Shown here piece after piece: positions 1 through 8,290 of a stretch of 64,000 nt of DNA. Under the pieces are notes generated by a model, which saw only the letters and a list, made by a program, of their open reading frames with translations, was not told the origin of the DNA and did no database searches. Each line of letters begins with the position of its first letter. Within the stretch, counting starts at the first letter, position 1. Source of the DNA: Thermoplasmatota archaeon (GTDB lineage: Archaea; Thermoplasmatota; B47-G6; B47-G6B; 47-G6); assembly GCA_029258975.1 (NCBI GenBank), contig JAPDJS010000011.1, positions 62,001-126,000 on the forward strand, read 5' to 3'. A program made the translations under genes and the position numbers.

Positions 1-39
1 GGACATCCCGAGGAATGTAAGAGAGGTACTGTAGTAAGC

Positions 40-459
40 ATGCAAAAGCTTGATTTTGAAGAAGTAATAGATGATCTAGAGAGAGCATACATAGAATCCT
101 TAGAAATCTCAAAATCCAATGCATATCGAAGAGCAAAGTACTGGGGAAGACTTGATTTTGTAAGAATGTTCATTCCAGTAGGAATTTACAAGCTGTTCTC
201 TAAAAATAGCGATGAAGTACTAGCTGAAGAGTTTAGAGAGGCTTCCTATGCTGTAACAATATTTAGAGAGACAATATTTTGGAGAAACGAAAGACCCACT
301 GCCGAGGGTGTCGTGTACGTTCCTCTGTTTGTCATAAAAAGAGACGATGAAGTTACAATCCTAGATAGAAACCTTAAAGAGAACAGAATTATTATGGAAA
401 TCTTAAGAAAAGAAGAAAATGCAAAAAAAGCTATTATTAAGCTCATAGAAGCTCATTGA
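40..459 (+). CDS. hypothetical protein (139 aa)
   Basis: I do not recognise this protein. It is soluble, has no membrane segment, and mixes charged helices at both ends with a short beta-rich stretch in the middle (around residues 90-115). Its reading frame is open from the window edge, so the gene could begin further left; the ATG at 40 is the first start inside the window. A different frame ends with TAG at 32-34 (last residues DIPRNVREVL), which is probably the tail of an upstream gene and would make this the next gene of an operon. A GAGGT about 11 bases before the ATG is a weak ribosome site. The 3' end overlaps the convergent dppF end by 7 bases. Confidence 0.6.
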   Translation: MQKLDFEEVIDDLERAYIESLEISKSNAYRRAKYWGRLDFVRMFIPVGIYKLFSKNSDEVLAEEFREASYAVTIFRETIFWRNERPTAEGVVYVPLFVIKRDDEVTILDRNLKENRIIMEILRKEENAKKAIIKLIEAH

Positions 460-1445
460 GAGCTCTTATAGTCTTCTCTACTGGCATAGAGCCAACAGGC
501 TACGTAGTGTCCCTTGTCTACCTCAACCATCGGAGGCTCCTTTTCTGAACAAATGTCCATCTTATGTGGACATCTTGGGTGGAACCTACATCCTGATGGT
601 ACGTTTATTGGGTTAGGAGGCTCTCCCGCAACTTGTACCTTCTTTTTCTTTGCAACCTTGGGATCCGGTACTGGTATGCTCTTTATGAGCATATCTGTGT
701 AGGGGTGTAAAGGTTTCTCAAAAATTACTTCAGACGAACCTAACTCCACGATTTTGCCAAGGTACATGACTGCCATGCGATGGCTCATGTACTTTACTAC
801 GCCTAGATCGTGCGATATAAATAGATACGAGAATCTATAGTCTCTCTGAAGATCCTTTAGCATATTCAATATTGTGGCTTGAACAGATACATCCAACGCA
901 GATGTCGGCTCATCAAGAACAATGAATTCTGGTCTTATAGCCAAAAGCCTTGCGAGAGCTATTCTTTGTCTTTGACCTCCACTAAATTCGTGAGGATACC
1001 TATACAGGTGCATCTCGTTTAATCCAACACTCTCCAAGAGCTTTATAACGAAATCTTCAGGATCGTCCACGGAGATTCCATAGAACTTTATGGGTTCCAT
1101 AATAATATCAAAGACCGTCATCCTAGGATTAAGGGAGGAGTACGGGTCTTGGAACATTATTTGAGCTCTTCTTCTAAAGTTAAGAAGGTCTTTTCCTCTA
1201 AGTTTCATGACGTCGACGCCATCAAATATTATCCTACCGCTTGTAGGTTCTATAAGCCTAAGAATCGTTCTTCCAAGAGTGGTCTTACCACATCCGGACT
1301 CTCCGACAAGACCCAAAGTCTCGTTCCTTTGAATCTCAAACGAAACCCCATCGACAGCCTTAACCCACTGCCTATGAAGTGTAAACCCTCTTACAGGAAA
1401 ATATTTTTTGAGATCTTCCACCCTAACAAGTGGCTTGTCGTTCAT
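453..1445 (-). CDS. dppF: peptide ABC transporter ATP-binding protein, DppF/OppF type
   Basis: One of two ATPases that power uptake of di- or oligopeptides at the cytoplasmic membrane. Visible motifs: Walker [10 protein letters not shown] (residues 48-56), Q-loop Gln near 99, signature FSGGQ (154-158), Walker B with FIVLDEP (174-180), and the switch His at 212 (SHDLG). The C-terminal oligopeptide-transporter extension carries Cys 286, 292, 299 and 317, the pattern (CRFHPRCP, then C, then ACW) that binds an Fe-S cluster in structurally studied Dpp ATPases. It is the last gene of a five-gene leftward operon, and its ATG overlaps the dppD stop by 4 bases, which suggests coupled translation. Family assignment is firm; the substrate (peptide or another family-5 ligand such as an oligosaccharide) is inferred. 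Confidence 0.93.
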   Translation of the reverse strand: MNDKPLVRVEDLKKYFPVRGFTLHRQWVKAVDGVSFEIQRNETLGLVGESGCGKTTLGRTILRLIEPTSGRIIFDGVDVMKLRGKDLLNFRRRAQIMFQDPYSSLNPRMTVFDIIMEPIKFYGISVDDPEDFVIKLLESVGLNEMHLYRYPHEFSGGQRQRIALARLLAIRPEFIVLDEPTSALDVSVQATILNMLKDLQRDYRFSYLFISHDLGVVKYMSHRMAVMYLGKIVELGSSEVIFEKPLHPYTDMLIKSIPVPDPKVAKKKKVQVAGEPPNPINVPSGCRFHPRCPHKMDICSEKEPPMVEVDKGHYVACWLYASREDYKSSQ

Positions 1446-2476
1446 TCTCCTTGCACCTCTACAGCTTGGGGCGTAGTTTTCTCTTCATGCTCTAACTTTC
1501 CATAGAGCCAACAGGCTACGTAGTGTCCCTTCTTAATTTCTACCAATGGAGGTTCTTTGATCTTACAGACTTCCGTAGCAAACGGACATCTTGGGTGGAA
1601 CCTACAACCGCCGGGCGGGTTTATAAGATTTGGTACAGTGCCCGGAATAGACTCCAGTTTTTCTATTTTCTTCAAGGGATCAGGAACTGCTTTCAAAAGA
1701 GCCTTGGCATACGGATGTTGCGGATCTTCGAATATTGTAAAGACATCCGCTAACTCAACAATCTTTCCGGCATACATTACCGCCACTCTGTCTGCCATCT
1801 CTGCCACAACACCCATGTTGTGAGTAATTAGTATTACCGTACTACCATACTCCCTCTTTAGCTTCCTTAGAAGCTCTAGTATCTGTGCCTGGACAGTAAC
1901 ATCAAGGGCCGTGGTAGGTTCATCCGCTATAAGTATCCTTGGATTATTCGATATGGCAGTAGATATTACGACACGTTGCCTCATACCACCAGAAAGTTCG
2001 TGTGGATAGGTTTCTACATTCTTCTCTGGATTTGGTACCAGAACCTTCCTCAGAAGCTCTATAGCATTTGATATTCCGTCTTTTATCTTTTTAACAACTC
2101 CATGATAATACATTGCCTCCGAAATTTGATATCCATTTGTATATAGCGGATCTAAAGCAGCTGTTGGGTCTTGGAAAATATATGCTATCTCTTTACCACG
2201 TATCTCTCTGAGCTTCTCTTCAGGTAACTGTAAAAGATCTACTGGCCCGTTTTCAGAATAGTATATTACCCTACCTCCCACGATTCTTCCTGGACTCTCT
2301 ATAAGTCTTGTAAGAGCTCTAGATGTTACTGTTTTTCCACAGCCTGTTTCTCCAACTAATGCAAAAGTTTCGCCTTCATACACATCAAAAGATACCTTTT
2401 CTATTGCCTTAACAACACCTGCATACGTGTAAAAGTGTACTGTGAGATCTTGCACATCTAGGATTACCTTAGGCAC
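1442..2476 (-). CDS. dppD: peptide ABC transporter ATP-binding protein, DppD/OppD type
   Basis: Partner ATPase of dppF in a heterodimeric peptide importer. Walker A GETGCGKT (residues 42-49), Q-loop FQDP (101-104), signature LSGGMRQR (161-168), Walker B ILIADEP (181-187) and switch His 219 are all intact. The C-terminal OppD/F extension again has the [14 protein letters not shown] and ACW cysteine pattern. Length (344 aa) is normal for the family. The start lies inside the end of dppC (8-base overlap) and the stop overlaps the dppF start by 4 bases, so the three genes are translationally linked. The long N-terminal domain and order D-then-F match other Dpp/Opp operons. Confidence 0.93.
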   Translation of the reverse strand: MPKVILDVQDLTVHFYTYAGVVKAIEKVSFDVYEGETFALVGETGCGKTVTSRALTRLIESPGRIVGGRVIYYSENGPVDLLQLPEEKLREIRGKEIAYIFQDPTAALDPLYTNGYQISEAMYYHGVVKKIKDGISNAIELLRKVLVPNPEKNVETYPHELSGGMRQRVVISTAISNNPRILIADEPTTALDVTVQAQILELLRKLKREYGSTVILITHNMGVVAEMADRVAVMYAGKIVELADVFTIFEDPQHPYAKALLKAVPDPLKKIEKLESIPGTVPNLINPPGGCRFHPRCPFATEVCKIKEPPLVEIKKGHYVACWLYGKLEHEEKTTPQAVEVQGE

Positions 2477-3596
2477 CTTCAGCCACCTCCCTCTTACTCT
2501 TTTTAAGTCTGAACTCTAGGCTTCTACGTACCTTTGGATCAAGGATGTCTCTCAGAGAATCTCCTAGAAGATTCCACCCAAGGGCAACAAAGAATACTAC
2601 CATACCTGGGAATACTACTACCCACCATCTTTCTGGGAAGTACTGGCTTCCGTCGTATACTATTCTCCCCCAATCCGCAATAGGAGGTGTTGCTCCAAGG
2701 CCTAGATAACTAAGCCCTGCCTCCATAAGCACTACTGATCCAAAGTCTAACGTTATATACACCAATATTGGACCTATTATATTAGGCAATATGTGCTTAA
2801 ACATAATCTTCAGAGGACTTAGCCCTAGGGCTCTTGCAGCCTCAACATAGACGTTTTCTTTTTCAACCAGCGTACTTCCCCTGACAATTCTTGCATAACC
2901 AGGCCACCACACAACAACCATGGCAATTATCACTGAGAGCAATCTTCCAAGGTTCAGTACTTCTCTATGAGAAAGAGCAAATAGCTTCAGGAATATTGTC
3001 TGTGCAAGAGGGTGTGCTAGAATAAATGCCGTCATTCTATCTGGAAGTGCTGCTGAAAATGCTATTGCAAGTATTAGCGCAGGGAAAGACAAGAATATGT
3101 CCGTAATTCTCATTATTATCTCGTCAACGACCCCTCCGAAATATCCAGCTGTAAGCCCTAATAATATGCCTAGAGGAACTCCTAGGGCTATTACTATGAT
3201 CGATATAACAAAGGATGTCCTTGCACCAGACAGAAGAAGGCTCAAAAGATCTCTTCCAAAGTGGTCGCTACCCAATGGGAATCCTGGTGATCCTGGCGGT
3301 AGGAAATACGTAGAGGGATCCTCGAATATTGGGAAATAGTTATAAGGATATCTAGCAATATACGGACCGAATATTCCAAAGAATATAAACAATATGACCA
3401 AGAATAATCCTACAACACCTGCTGGGGATCTGTTTAAAGCATAAAACATTAGCTTACGCTCATCTATTTTTGCTTTGTTCTTTTTCTTGTACCCTGGACG
3501 TATTTTATCGATTAGAGTAGCAATACCTTCAATCATAGCGTCAGAGACCCTATCTAGTATCTTTTTCTCATACTCATCAGTCCCCAAAGCTATCAC
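2469..3596 (-). CDS. dppC: peptide ABC transporter permease, DppC/OppC type
   Basis: Inner-membrane permease of the importer, paired with DppB. A charged cytoplasmic N-terminus of about 55 residues, somewhat long for the family, precedes the first membrane helix (about 60-82). After a periplasm-side loop with the OppC-typical PLGSDHFGRDLLS sequence come five further helices. The binding-protein-dependent transport motif is clear as EAARALGLSPLKIMFKHILP (about residues 252-271), the EAA loop that contacts the ATPase. The C-terminus ends in the OppC-like WNLLGDSLRDILDPK. It is separated from dppB by one base and overlaps dppD. Confidence 0.92.
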   Translation of the reverse strand: MIALGTDEYEKKILDRVSDAMIEGIATLIDKIRPGYKKKNKAKIDERKLMFYALNRSPAGVVGLFLVILFIFFGIFGPYIARYPYNYFPIFEDPSTYFLPPGSPGFPLGSDHFGRDLLSLLLSGARTSFVISIIVIALGVPLGILLGLTAGYFGGVVDEIIMRITDIFLSFPALILAIAFSAALPDRMTAFILAHPLAQTIFLKLFALSHREVLNLGRLLSVIIAMVVVWWPGYARIVRGSTLVEKENVYVEAARALGLSPLKIMFKHILPNIIGPILVYITLDFGSVVLMEAGLSYLGLGATPPIADWGRIVYDGSQYFPERWWVVVFPGMVVFFVALGWNLLGDSLRDILDPKVRRSLEFRLKKSKREVAEGA

Positions 3597-3597
3597 C

Positions 3598-4599
3598 TCA
3601 ATATCTGACTCTAGGATCTATGAACGCATACAGGATATCCACGATGAGGTTTATCGTCACATAAGTCAATGCAAAAATGAATGTCACTGCAATTACTGCC
3701 GGAAAATCAAGATTTCTTATTGAATTCACAGCATAGTAACCCATTCCCGGAATGCTAAACACAGTTTCCGTAATGGGGGCTCCTCCCAGTAACCCTCCAA
3801 ACTGCAGTCCCATAACAGTTACTATGGGCACTAACGCATTCTTGAGAGCATGTCTATACACGGACTTCTTGGGAGCACCTTTTGCCTTTAAGTATTCTAC
3901 AAAGTCTGAACTGAGAGCCTCAAGAAAAGAGTTTCTGACAAATCTTGCTAGAACGCCGGCACTCATAAAGCCCAATACAAAGCCAGGAAGCCAAAATCTG
4001 TGTACATGTTGTAGAAAAATGTCAAAGTTCCCTGTGAGTATAGCATCTATAACAGGCACTCCCGTAATCTTTGGAGGTGAAGGAGGCAATCCTGCCAAGT
4101 TTATTATTCTCACCTTTACATAGAAGAGGTATATTAGGAGATATCCCAGCCAGAAAACTGGCAATGATACGCCTGTAAGTGCAAAGAATCTCACAAAGGT
4201 ATCTATCCAACTATCCTTCTTTAAAGCTGCCAATATTCCCAACGGTAGTCCTATTATCACTGCGAAAAAGAATGCAAATAGTGTTAGCTGAAACGTTATT
4301 GGAAATCTCGTCAAGACCTCTGTCATTACAAAGTTTGATGTTCTAGGATCTAAAAGGGTGTTTGTAACCAGACCGTGTATTAGGAATACATATTGCTCAT
4401 ACCACGGGTCGTTCATGTGATACTGCTCCCTGATCTTTTCGACATACTCTGGCTTGACTTTTTCACCGCCACCAATCCACGCCTTCGCGGGATCTGCTGG
4501 AATGGCATACGCTATTACAAAAACTAACAATGTAACTCCTATTATCGTAGGGATAAAAGTAAGTAGCCTCCTAACTAAAAATCTCCTGAATCCGCTCAT
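3598..4599 (-). CDS. dppB: peptide ABC transporter permease, DppB/OppB type
   Basis: Second permease of the importer. It starts with the DppB hallmark of a basic N-terminus (RRFLVRRLLTFIPTIIGVTL) forming the first membrane helix, followed by the loop EQYHMNDPWYEQY and five more helices. The EAA loop is present in divergent form (EYLKAKGAPKKSVYRHALKN, about 240-259). The C-terminus ends in DPRVRY, as is usual. Its upstream neighbour is the binding-protein gene, 301 bases away; this long gap may allow separate control or mRNA processing so that the binding protein is made in excess. Confidence 0.92.
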   Translation of the reverse strand: MSGFRRFLVRRLLTFIPTIIGVTLLVFVIAYAIPADPAKAWIGGGEKVKPEYVEKIREQYHMNDPWYEQYVFLIHGLVTNTLLDPRTSNFVMTEVLTRFPITFQLTLFAFFFAVIIGLPLGILAALKKDSWIDTFVRFFALTGVSLPVFWLGYLLIYLFYVKVRIINLAGLPPSPPKITGVPVIDAILTGNFDIFLQHVHRFWLPGFVLGFMSAGVLARFVRNSFLEALSSDFVEYLKAKGAPKKSVYRHALKNALVPIVTVMGLQFGGLLGGAPITETVFSIPGMGYYAVNSIRNLDFPAVIAVTFIFALTYVTINLIVDILYAFIDPRVRY

Positions 4600-4900
4600 T
4601 TATGATTCACCACCAAGGCTTTGCTACTTCTAACGATGAAGACGTAATATTTCATTGCAACACTTTCTTTCACTACTAACGAGCTTGATATCTTCGTAAA
4701 GCGAAGTATATTCTTCTCTAAGTGTTGTTAGTTGGCATACTTTACCATGTGCTTATGTTTAGTTTAGTCTACACTTTACACTTATGTTTTTCTAAAATTT
4801 TCACATGATGAGCTTAACAAAATATTAGGGGCCAATGTAAAATTCTCATAAAAATTGAAATAAACAAAAAATAAACGAAAAAGAGAGGGTATTAACTCAT
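4600..4900. other. intergenic gap inside the peptide transporter operon
   Basis: This AT-rich stretch between the binding-protein gene and dppB has no convincing open frame. It contains a short perfect stem-loop CTTCG-TAAAG-CGAAG near 4692-4706. On the leftward strand, stretches with several T follow the binding-protein stop. The hairpin may mark a processing point or partial terminator between the highly expressed binding protein and the membrane components. I also checked it for the missing C-terminal lobe of the binding protein and found no coding remnant. Confidence 0.4.
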
Positions 4901-7159
4901 TTACGAGGTGCGTCCTTGCATCTTGAGGTTTCTAACAGTATCAAGTCTGTCCTGTGGCACGTATGCCATATCCGCTACTCCAGTCTTGAAGTGGCTAATT
5001 CTCGTGTTTGCGTCGTCGCTAATTATGTAGATAACGTACTTGTGGAATCCTACCTCCAGTGCGTTATCTTGCTCAACGTCGTAGCCAAACTCATTCTTCC
5101 AGTAATCCTTGTTCCAGTAGTATGGGTTCCTCTCTAGAACTATGTATGAGTTCTCTTTGTACTCTTTCACGTAGTATGGACCTGTACCAACTGGGTGCTG
5201 GTGCATTAGTAAGTGTGTTGGGTCTTGTTGACCCTCTTGTACAAATGCCTCCCAAGCAGTTGGGTTCTTGCCATTTTCTGAAGCCTGTACAGCAGCCTCA
5301 TATTGATCTCCAAGGAGGTATTCCATAGGTAGTACCGAGAGGAATGGATCAGCAACTATTGCCAAGATACCTCCATATGGAATCTTAAGCTTAAGGTGGA
5401 ACACTCCTGCAGTGTCACCGCTGTATCCGAAGAAGTTCAATAAGTCTTGCATCGAGTGTACCTCAATTGTCTGTCCGTTGTACTCAGCCTTTAGTGGTTG
5501 AGTAGCCAATAGCTGATCGAATTCGCTTTCCGTTAACACGCTAGAGTGATCCACATCCATGAAGGTCTCTACCATCCAAGAAACTGCGTGTCCAAGCCTG
5601 TGTACTCTCCAGTATGAGAAGAGTACATCAAGAGCACTTATCTCATATGTCTTATCGTTCCATGGATCGTATGCTACAACTCCTCCTCTTATGATGAAGT
5701 AGTAGTCCATACCATCATCGCTGTGTGCCCACGCTACAGCAAGATCTGGTGTGACTTCTTGAGTCTCCTCCTTCCAGAACGTTACTAGGGTGTCTCCTAT
5801 CTCGTGCCAAATCTCCCAACCGAATGTCTCATATGTCCATGCTGGGTCAAACGATTCTGGCCATCCTATTGTGGATATTGTAAGTGTATCTGGACCATTC
5901 TTGTAGTCTCCAATTCCTGTTGGAACAATTGGCGCATGGACATCCTCAGTCAATAGATCATAACGCTCTGCTAGTGTTGGGTGGTAGTATCTTCCCTGTA
6001 CCCAGTCCCAGTAAACACGGCTCATGTAGTGCTGACCAATGATGACTTCTGGTAGGAACTGGTTGCCCAATATGTTGAGTGCCTTGAATAGTTCCTCTCT
6101 AACTCCTGGATCAGTTTCTTGCCTCTCTGCCGCAACGAGAGCGTCTACATGCACATCACGGAAGAATGCTGGGTTTATTGCACCGAATCCCTGTCCCTCC
6201 TCCATAAGCTGTTGTACGCTCTCAGTGTTTTCTTCGTCAATTTCGTATGTAACAACTATAAGCTTCTTCCCTGAGGGTATGTCTGAAACTTGTGCTCCAG
6301 ATCCTTTAGCTCCAATAACAAGCACTGCGTTGTCAGTCTCTATTACGTATATAGAGTTATTTGTTCTCTCAGCAGTAAGTAGGTTGTCTAGTGTTACTAC
6401 ATTTCCGGCAGCAACGTGGGTTGATATGTAATCTGTTCCAGGATCAACTGCTACTGTAACGTCCTTAAATTCTGTTGCACCAAAGAGGAATGGTCCAACC
6501 CAGTTGTCTGTGTCTAGGTAGTCTGGAACCCATCCTACAATATAAACGTCATAGTCTCCGTGTTCAGTCTTGTCAAGATATACTGGCCATTCATATGTTT
6601 CGACACTTATCTTAAATCCTAGTGTGCTCCAGATGTTCTGTAGAAGTGTTGCTATCTTCTCACGAGCAGCGTTTCCAGTGTTGTAAATGATTCTTATTGT
6701 ATAGTCTGCTGGGTTAATACCAGCCTGTTGAAGTAATTGTTGGGCCTTGGTAATGTCATATGTGTACTGCTCTATGTTGTATTCAGTATAGCCTGGCCAT
6801 CCCTTAGGCGTCACTATCCAGTTTTGCTCAACTAGATTGTTATAAACAGTTTGTATAATGGTTGGATATGGTGTAGCATACGCTAAAGCCTTCCTAACAA
6901 GAGGATTGTTAAGCGGCTCGTGCTGGTAGTTCAAAACAATAAACACCTGTACAGGCTCTAAGATGTCTGTCTTTACTACAGAACTGAACTCTATGGTAGC
7001 TGGTGTTTGTGTCGGCGTTGATGTAGGTGTCTCAGTTGGTGTTGCTGTTGGAGTCTCCGTACCACCGCCTCCACCGCCGACACAACCAGAAACAACCACC
7101 GACAATACTGCTATAACTACTATCCCCAAAGCCAAAAGACGCTTGTAAATTTCTTTCAT
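4901..7159 (-). CDS. family-5 (DppA/OppA-like) substrate-binding lipoprotein, circularly permuted
   Basis: Surface binding protein of the adjacent importer, about 752 aa. The N-terminus has a signal peptide ending in VVVSGC, with Cys 26 as the likely lipid attachment site, then a Gly run and a Thr/Pro linker (33-53) typical of archaeal binding proteins. What follows is in the wrong order: residues 71-230 match the region normally after the middle of the family (NYQHEPLNNPLVRKALAYA, then KAQQLLQQAG and DYDVYIVGW). Only from about residue 422 does the usual N-terminal start appear (LTISTIGWPESFDP, PDLAVAW, GTGPYYVKEY, RNPYYW), and the protein ends in YVPQDRLDTVRNL. Residues of about 232-330 look like an insertion. 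ATG at 7159 is preferred because GGTG lies 9 bases upstream; another ATG at 7174 has no such site. Confidence 0.85.
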   Translation of the reverse strand: MKEIYKRLLALGIVVIAVLSVVVSGCVGGGGGGTETPTATPTETPTSTPTQTPATIEFSSVVKTDILEPVQVFIVLNYQHEPLNNPLVRKALAYATPYPTIIQTVYNNLVEQNWIVTPKGWPGYTEYNIEQYTYDITKAQQLLQQAGINPADYTIRIIYNTGNAAREKIATLLQNIWSTLGFKISVETYEWPVYLDKTEHGDYDVYIVGWVPDYLDTDNWVGPFLFGATEFKDVTVAVDPGTDYISTHVAAGNVVTLDNLLTAERTNNSIYVIETDNAVLVIGAKGSGAQVSDIPSGKKLIVVTYEIDEENTESVQQLMEEGQGFGAINPAFFRDVHVDALVAAERQETDPGVREELFKALNILGNQFLPEVIIGQHYMSRVYWDWVQGRYYHPTLAERYDLLTEDVHAPIVPTGIGDYKNGPDTLTISTIGWPESFDPAWTYETFGWEIWHEIGDTLVTFWKEETQEVTPDLAVAWAHSDDGMDYYFIIRGGVVAYDPWNDKTYEISALDVLFSYWRVHRLGHAVSWMVETFMDVDHSSVLTESEFDQLLATQPLKAEYNGQTIEVHSMQDLLNFFGYSGDTAGVFHLKLKIPYGGILAIVADPFLSVLPMEYLLGDQYEAAVQASENGKNPTAWEAFVQEGQQDPTHLLMHQHPVGTGPYYVKEYKENSYIVLERNPYYWNKDYWKNEFGYDVEQDNALEVGFHKYVIYIISDDANTRISHFKTGVADMAYVPQDRLDTVRNLKMQGRTS

Positions 7160-7230
7160 ATCTAAACACCACATGTAGCATATTGGGTGGTGCTATGTCT
7201 AAAATTAACGATTATTATTGTGTATGAATA

Positions 7231-7240
7231 CAATATAAAT
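7231..7240 (-). promoter_or_regulatory. candidate TATA box for the binding-protein operon
   Basis: On the leftward strand the sequence ATTTATATTG lies about 72-80 bases before the chosen ATG at 7159, in an AT-rich context. That predicts an untranslated leader of roughly 45-50 bases, enough to hold the GGTG ribosome site. Assignment is by pattern only. Confidence 0.35.
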
Positions 7241-7600
7241 GTGTTGTGTTTTCGCACGAGCCGACATGTGATATCATTTAACACTAATGTGCGGGCTTGT
7301 TGAAGGGAATTTCAAAAAAGATTTTTACTTCGCATATTTACAGACAATTGCTGTATCAAGATTTGTTTTCAAAATTTAATGAACAGCGTCTATGTGTAAT
7401 ACTCTTGGTAAGGAATTTCAAACAACATTGTGCTTTGATTTAATCAAAAATGGTTGGCAGCATTTCGGCGTATAATCACTTTTGTCGCAAGGAGTTCAGC
7501 AACTGCTCATAATTTCAGTCTTATTCGAGATAATCTCATAATGGGGCAAGACCTCTATTAGAAGCTCAAAGATCTTTTTACATCAGCTATTTGTGGGACA
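7241..7600. other. intergenic region without recognised genes
   Basis: This AT-rich stretch separates the peptide transporter operon from the ABC exporter operon, both of which run leftward. I found no frame longer than a few dozen codons and no tRNA-like fold. It must contain the terminator of the exporter operon. The motif GGAATTTCAAA occurs twice (near 7306 and 7412), too short to interpret. Confidence 0.4.
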
Positions 7601-8290
7601 CTAACGCACCTCGAGTTTTCCGTCCCTTATTCTCACAATTCTATCAGCCCTAGTTATTATTTCCTCATCATGGGTAGCTATTATTGTGGTTTTTCCCTGA
7701 TCTTTTGAGAGCTTATAAATTAAATTGACTATTTCTCTTCCGGTCTCGGTATCTAAATTAGATGTTGGCTCATCTGCCAAAATTATCCTAGGATCGTTTA
7801 TTAGCGCTCTTGCTATAGCAACCCTCTGCTGTTCTCCCCCAGAAAGCTCTCTTGGAAATCTCTCTTCATAACCCTTTAAACCCACAAGCTCCAGCAATTC
7901 CAACGCTCTTTTAAATAGTTCTCTCTTAGACTTCTTCTTTGCTATCAGACCTGGTAACACTACATTCTCCAAAACTGTCAGTTCTTCAATCAACGCATAG
8001 TCTTGGAAGACGTATCCTATATTCTCTGCCCTAAATCTAGTCCTTTGTATGGCGCCCATTTTTCCAATATTTCTCCCCAAAACTATTACATCGCCATGAT
8101 CTGGGCAAACAATCCCAGAGATTATGTTTAACAGCGTAGTCTTTCCGGCCCCGGAAGGTCCTATAACAACCAAAAATGATCCTCTTTCCACTTCCAATGA
8201 CACGTCTACAATACCACGTACCTTCTGAGCTCCTAAAGAGTAGTACTTCGACACAGAGTTAAGACGTATATCAAACTCTCCCGAGGGCAT
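7601..8290 (-). CDS. ABC transporter ATP-binding protein, MacB/LolD type
   Basis: ATPase of 229 aa that drives the FtsX-like permease encoded just upstream. Walker A is GPSGAGKTT (about 42-50), signature LSGGEQQRVAIARAL, Walker B IILADEPTSNLD, and the switch His sits in ATHDEE. The ADEPTSNLDTETG wording is characteristic of the MacB/LolD/FtsE group, whose members act by mechanotransmission on exported lipoproteins, peptides or drugs rather than by classical channel transport. The ATG is inside the end of the permease gene (20-base overlap) and has a strong GGAGGGA ribosome site 8 bases upstream, so the two proteins are made together. Substrate unknown. Confidence 0.9.
   Translation of the reverse strand: MPSGEFDIRLNSVSKYYSLGAQKVRGIVDVSLEVERGSFLVVIGPSGAGKTTLLNIISGIVCPDHGDVIVLGRNIGKMGAIQRTRFRAENIGYVFQDYALIEELTVLENVVLPGLIAKKKSKRELFKRALELLELVGLKGYEERFPRELSGGEQQRVAIARALINDPRIILADEPTSNLDTETGREIVNLIYKLSKDQGKTTIIATHDEEIITRADRIVRIRDGKLEVR

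Noticed and set aside
4600..4900. Remnant of the missing C-terminal lobe after the binding-protein stop
   Set aside because: The DNA after the stop is AT-rich and does not encode family-5 motifs in any leftward frame; the lobe is present at the N-terminus instead.
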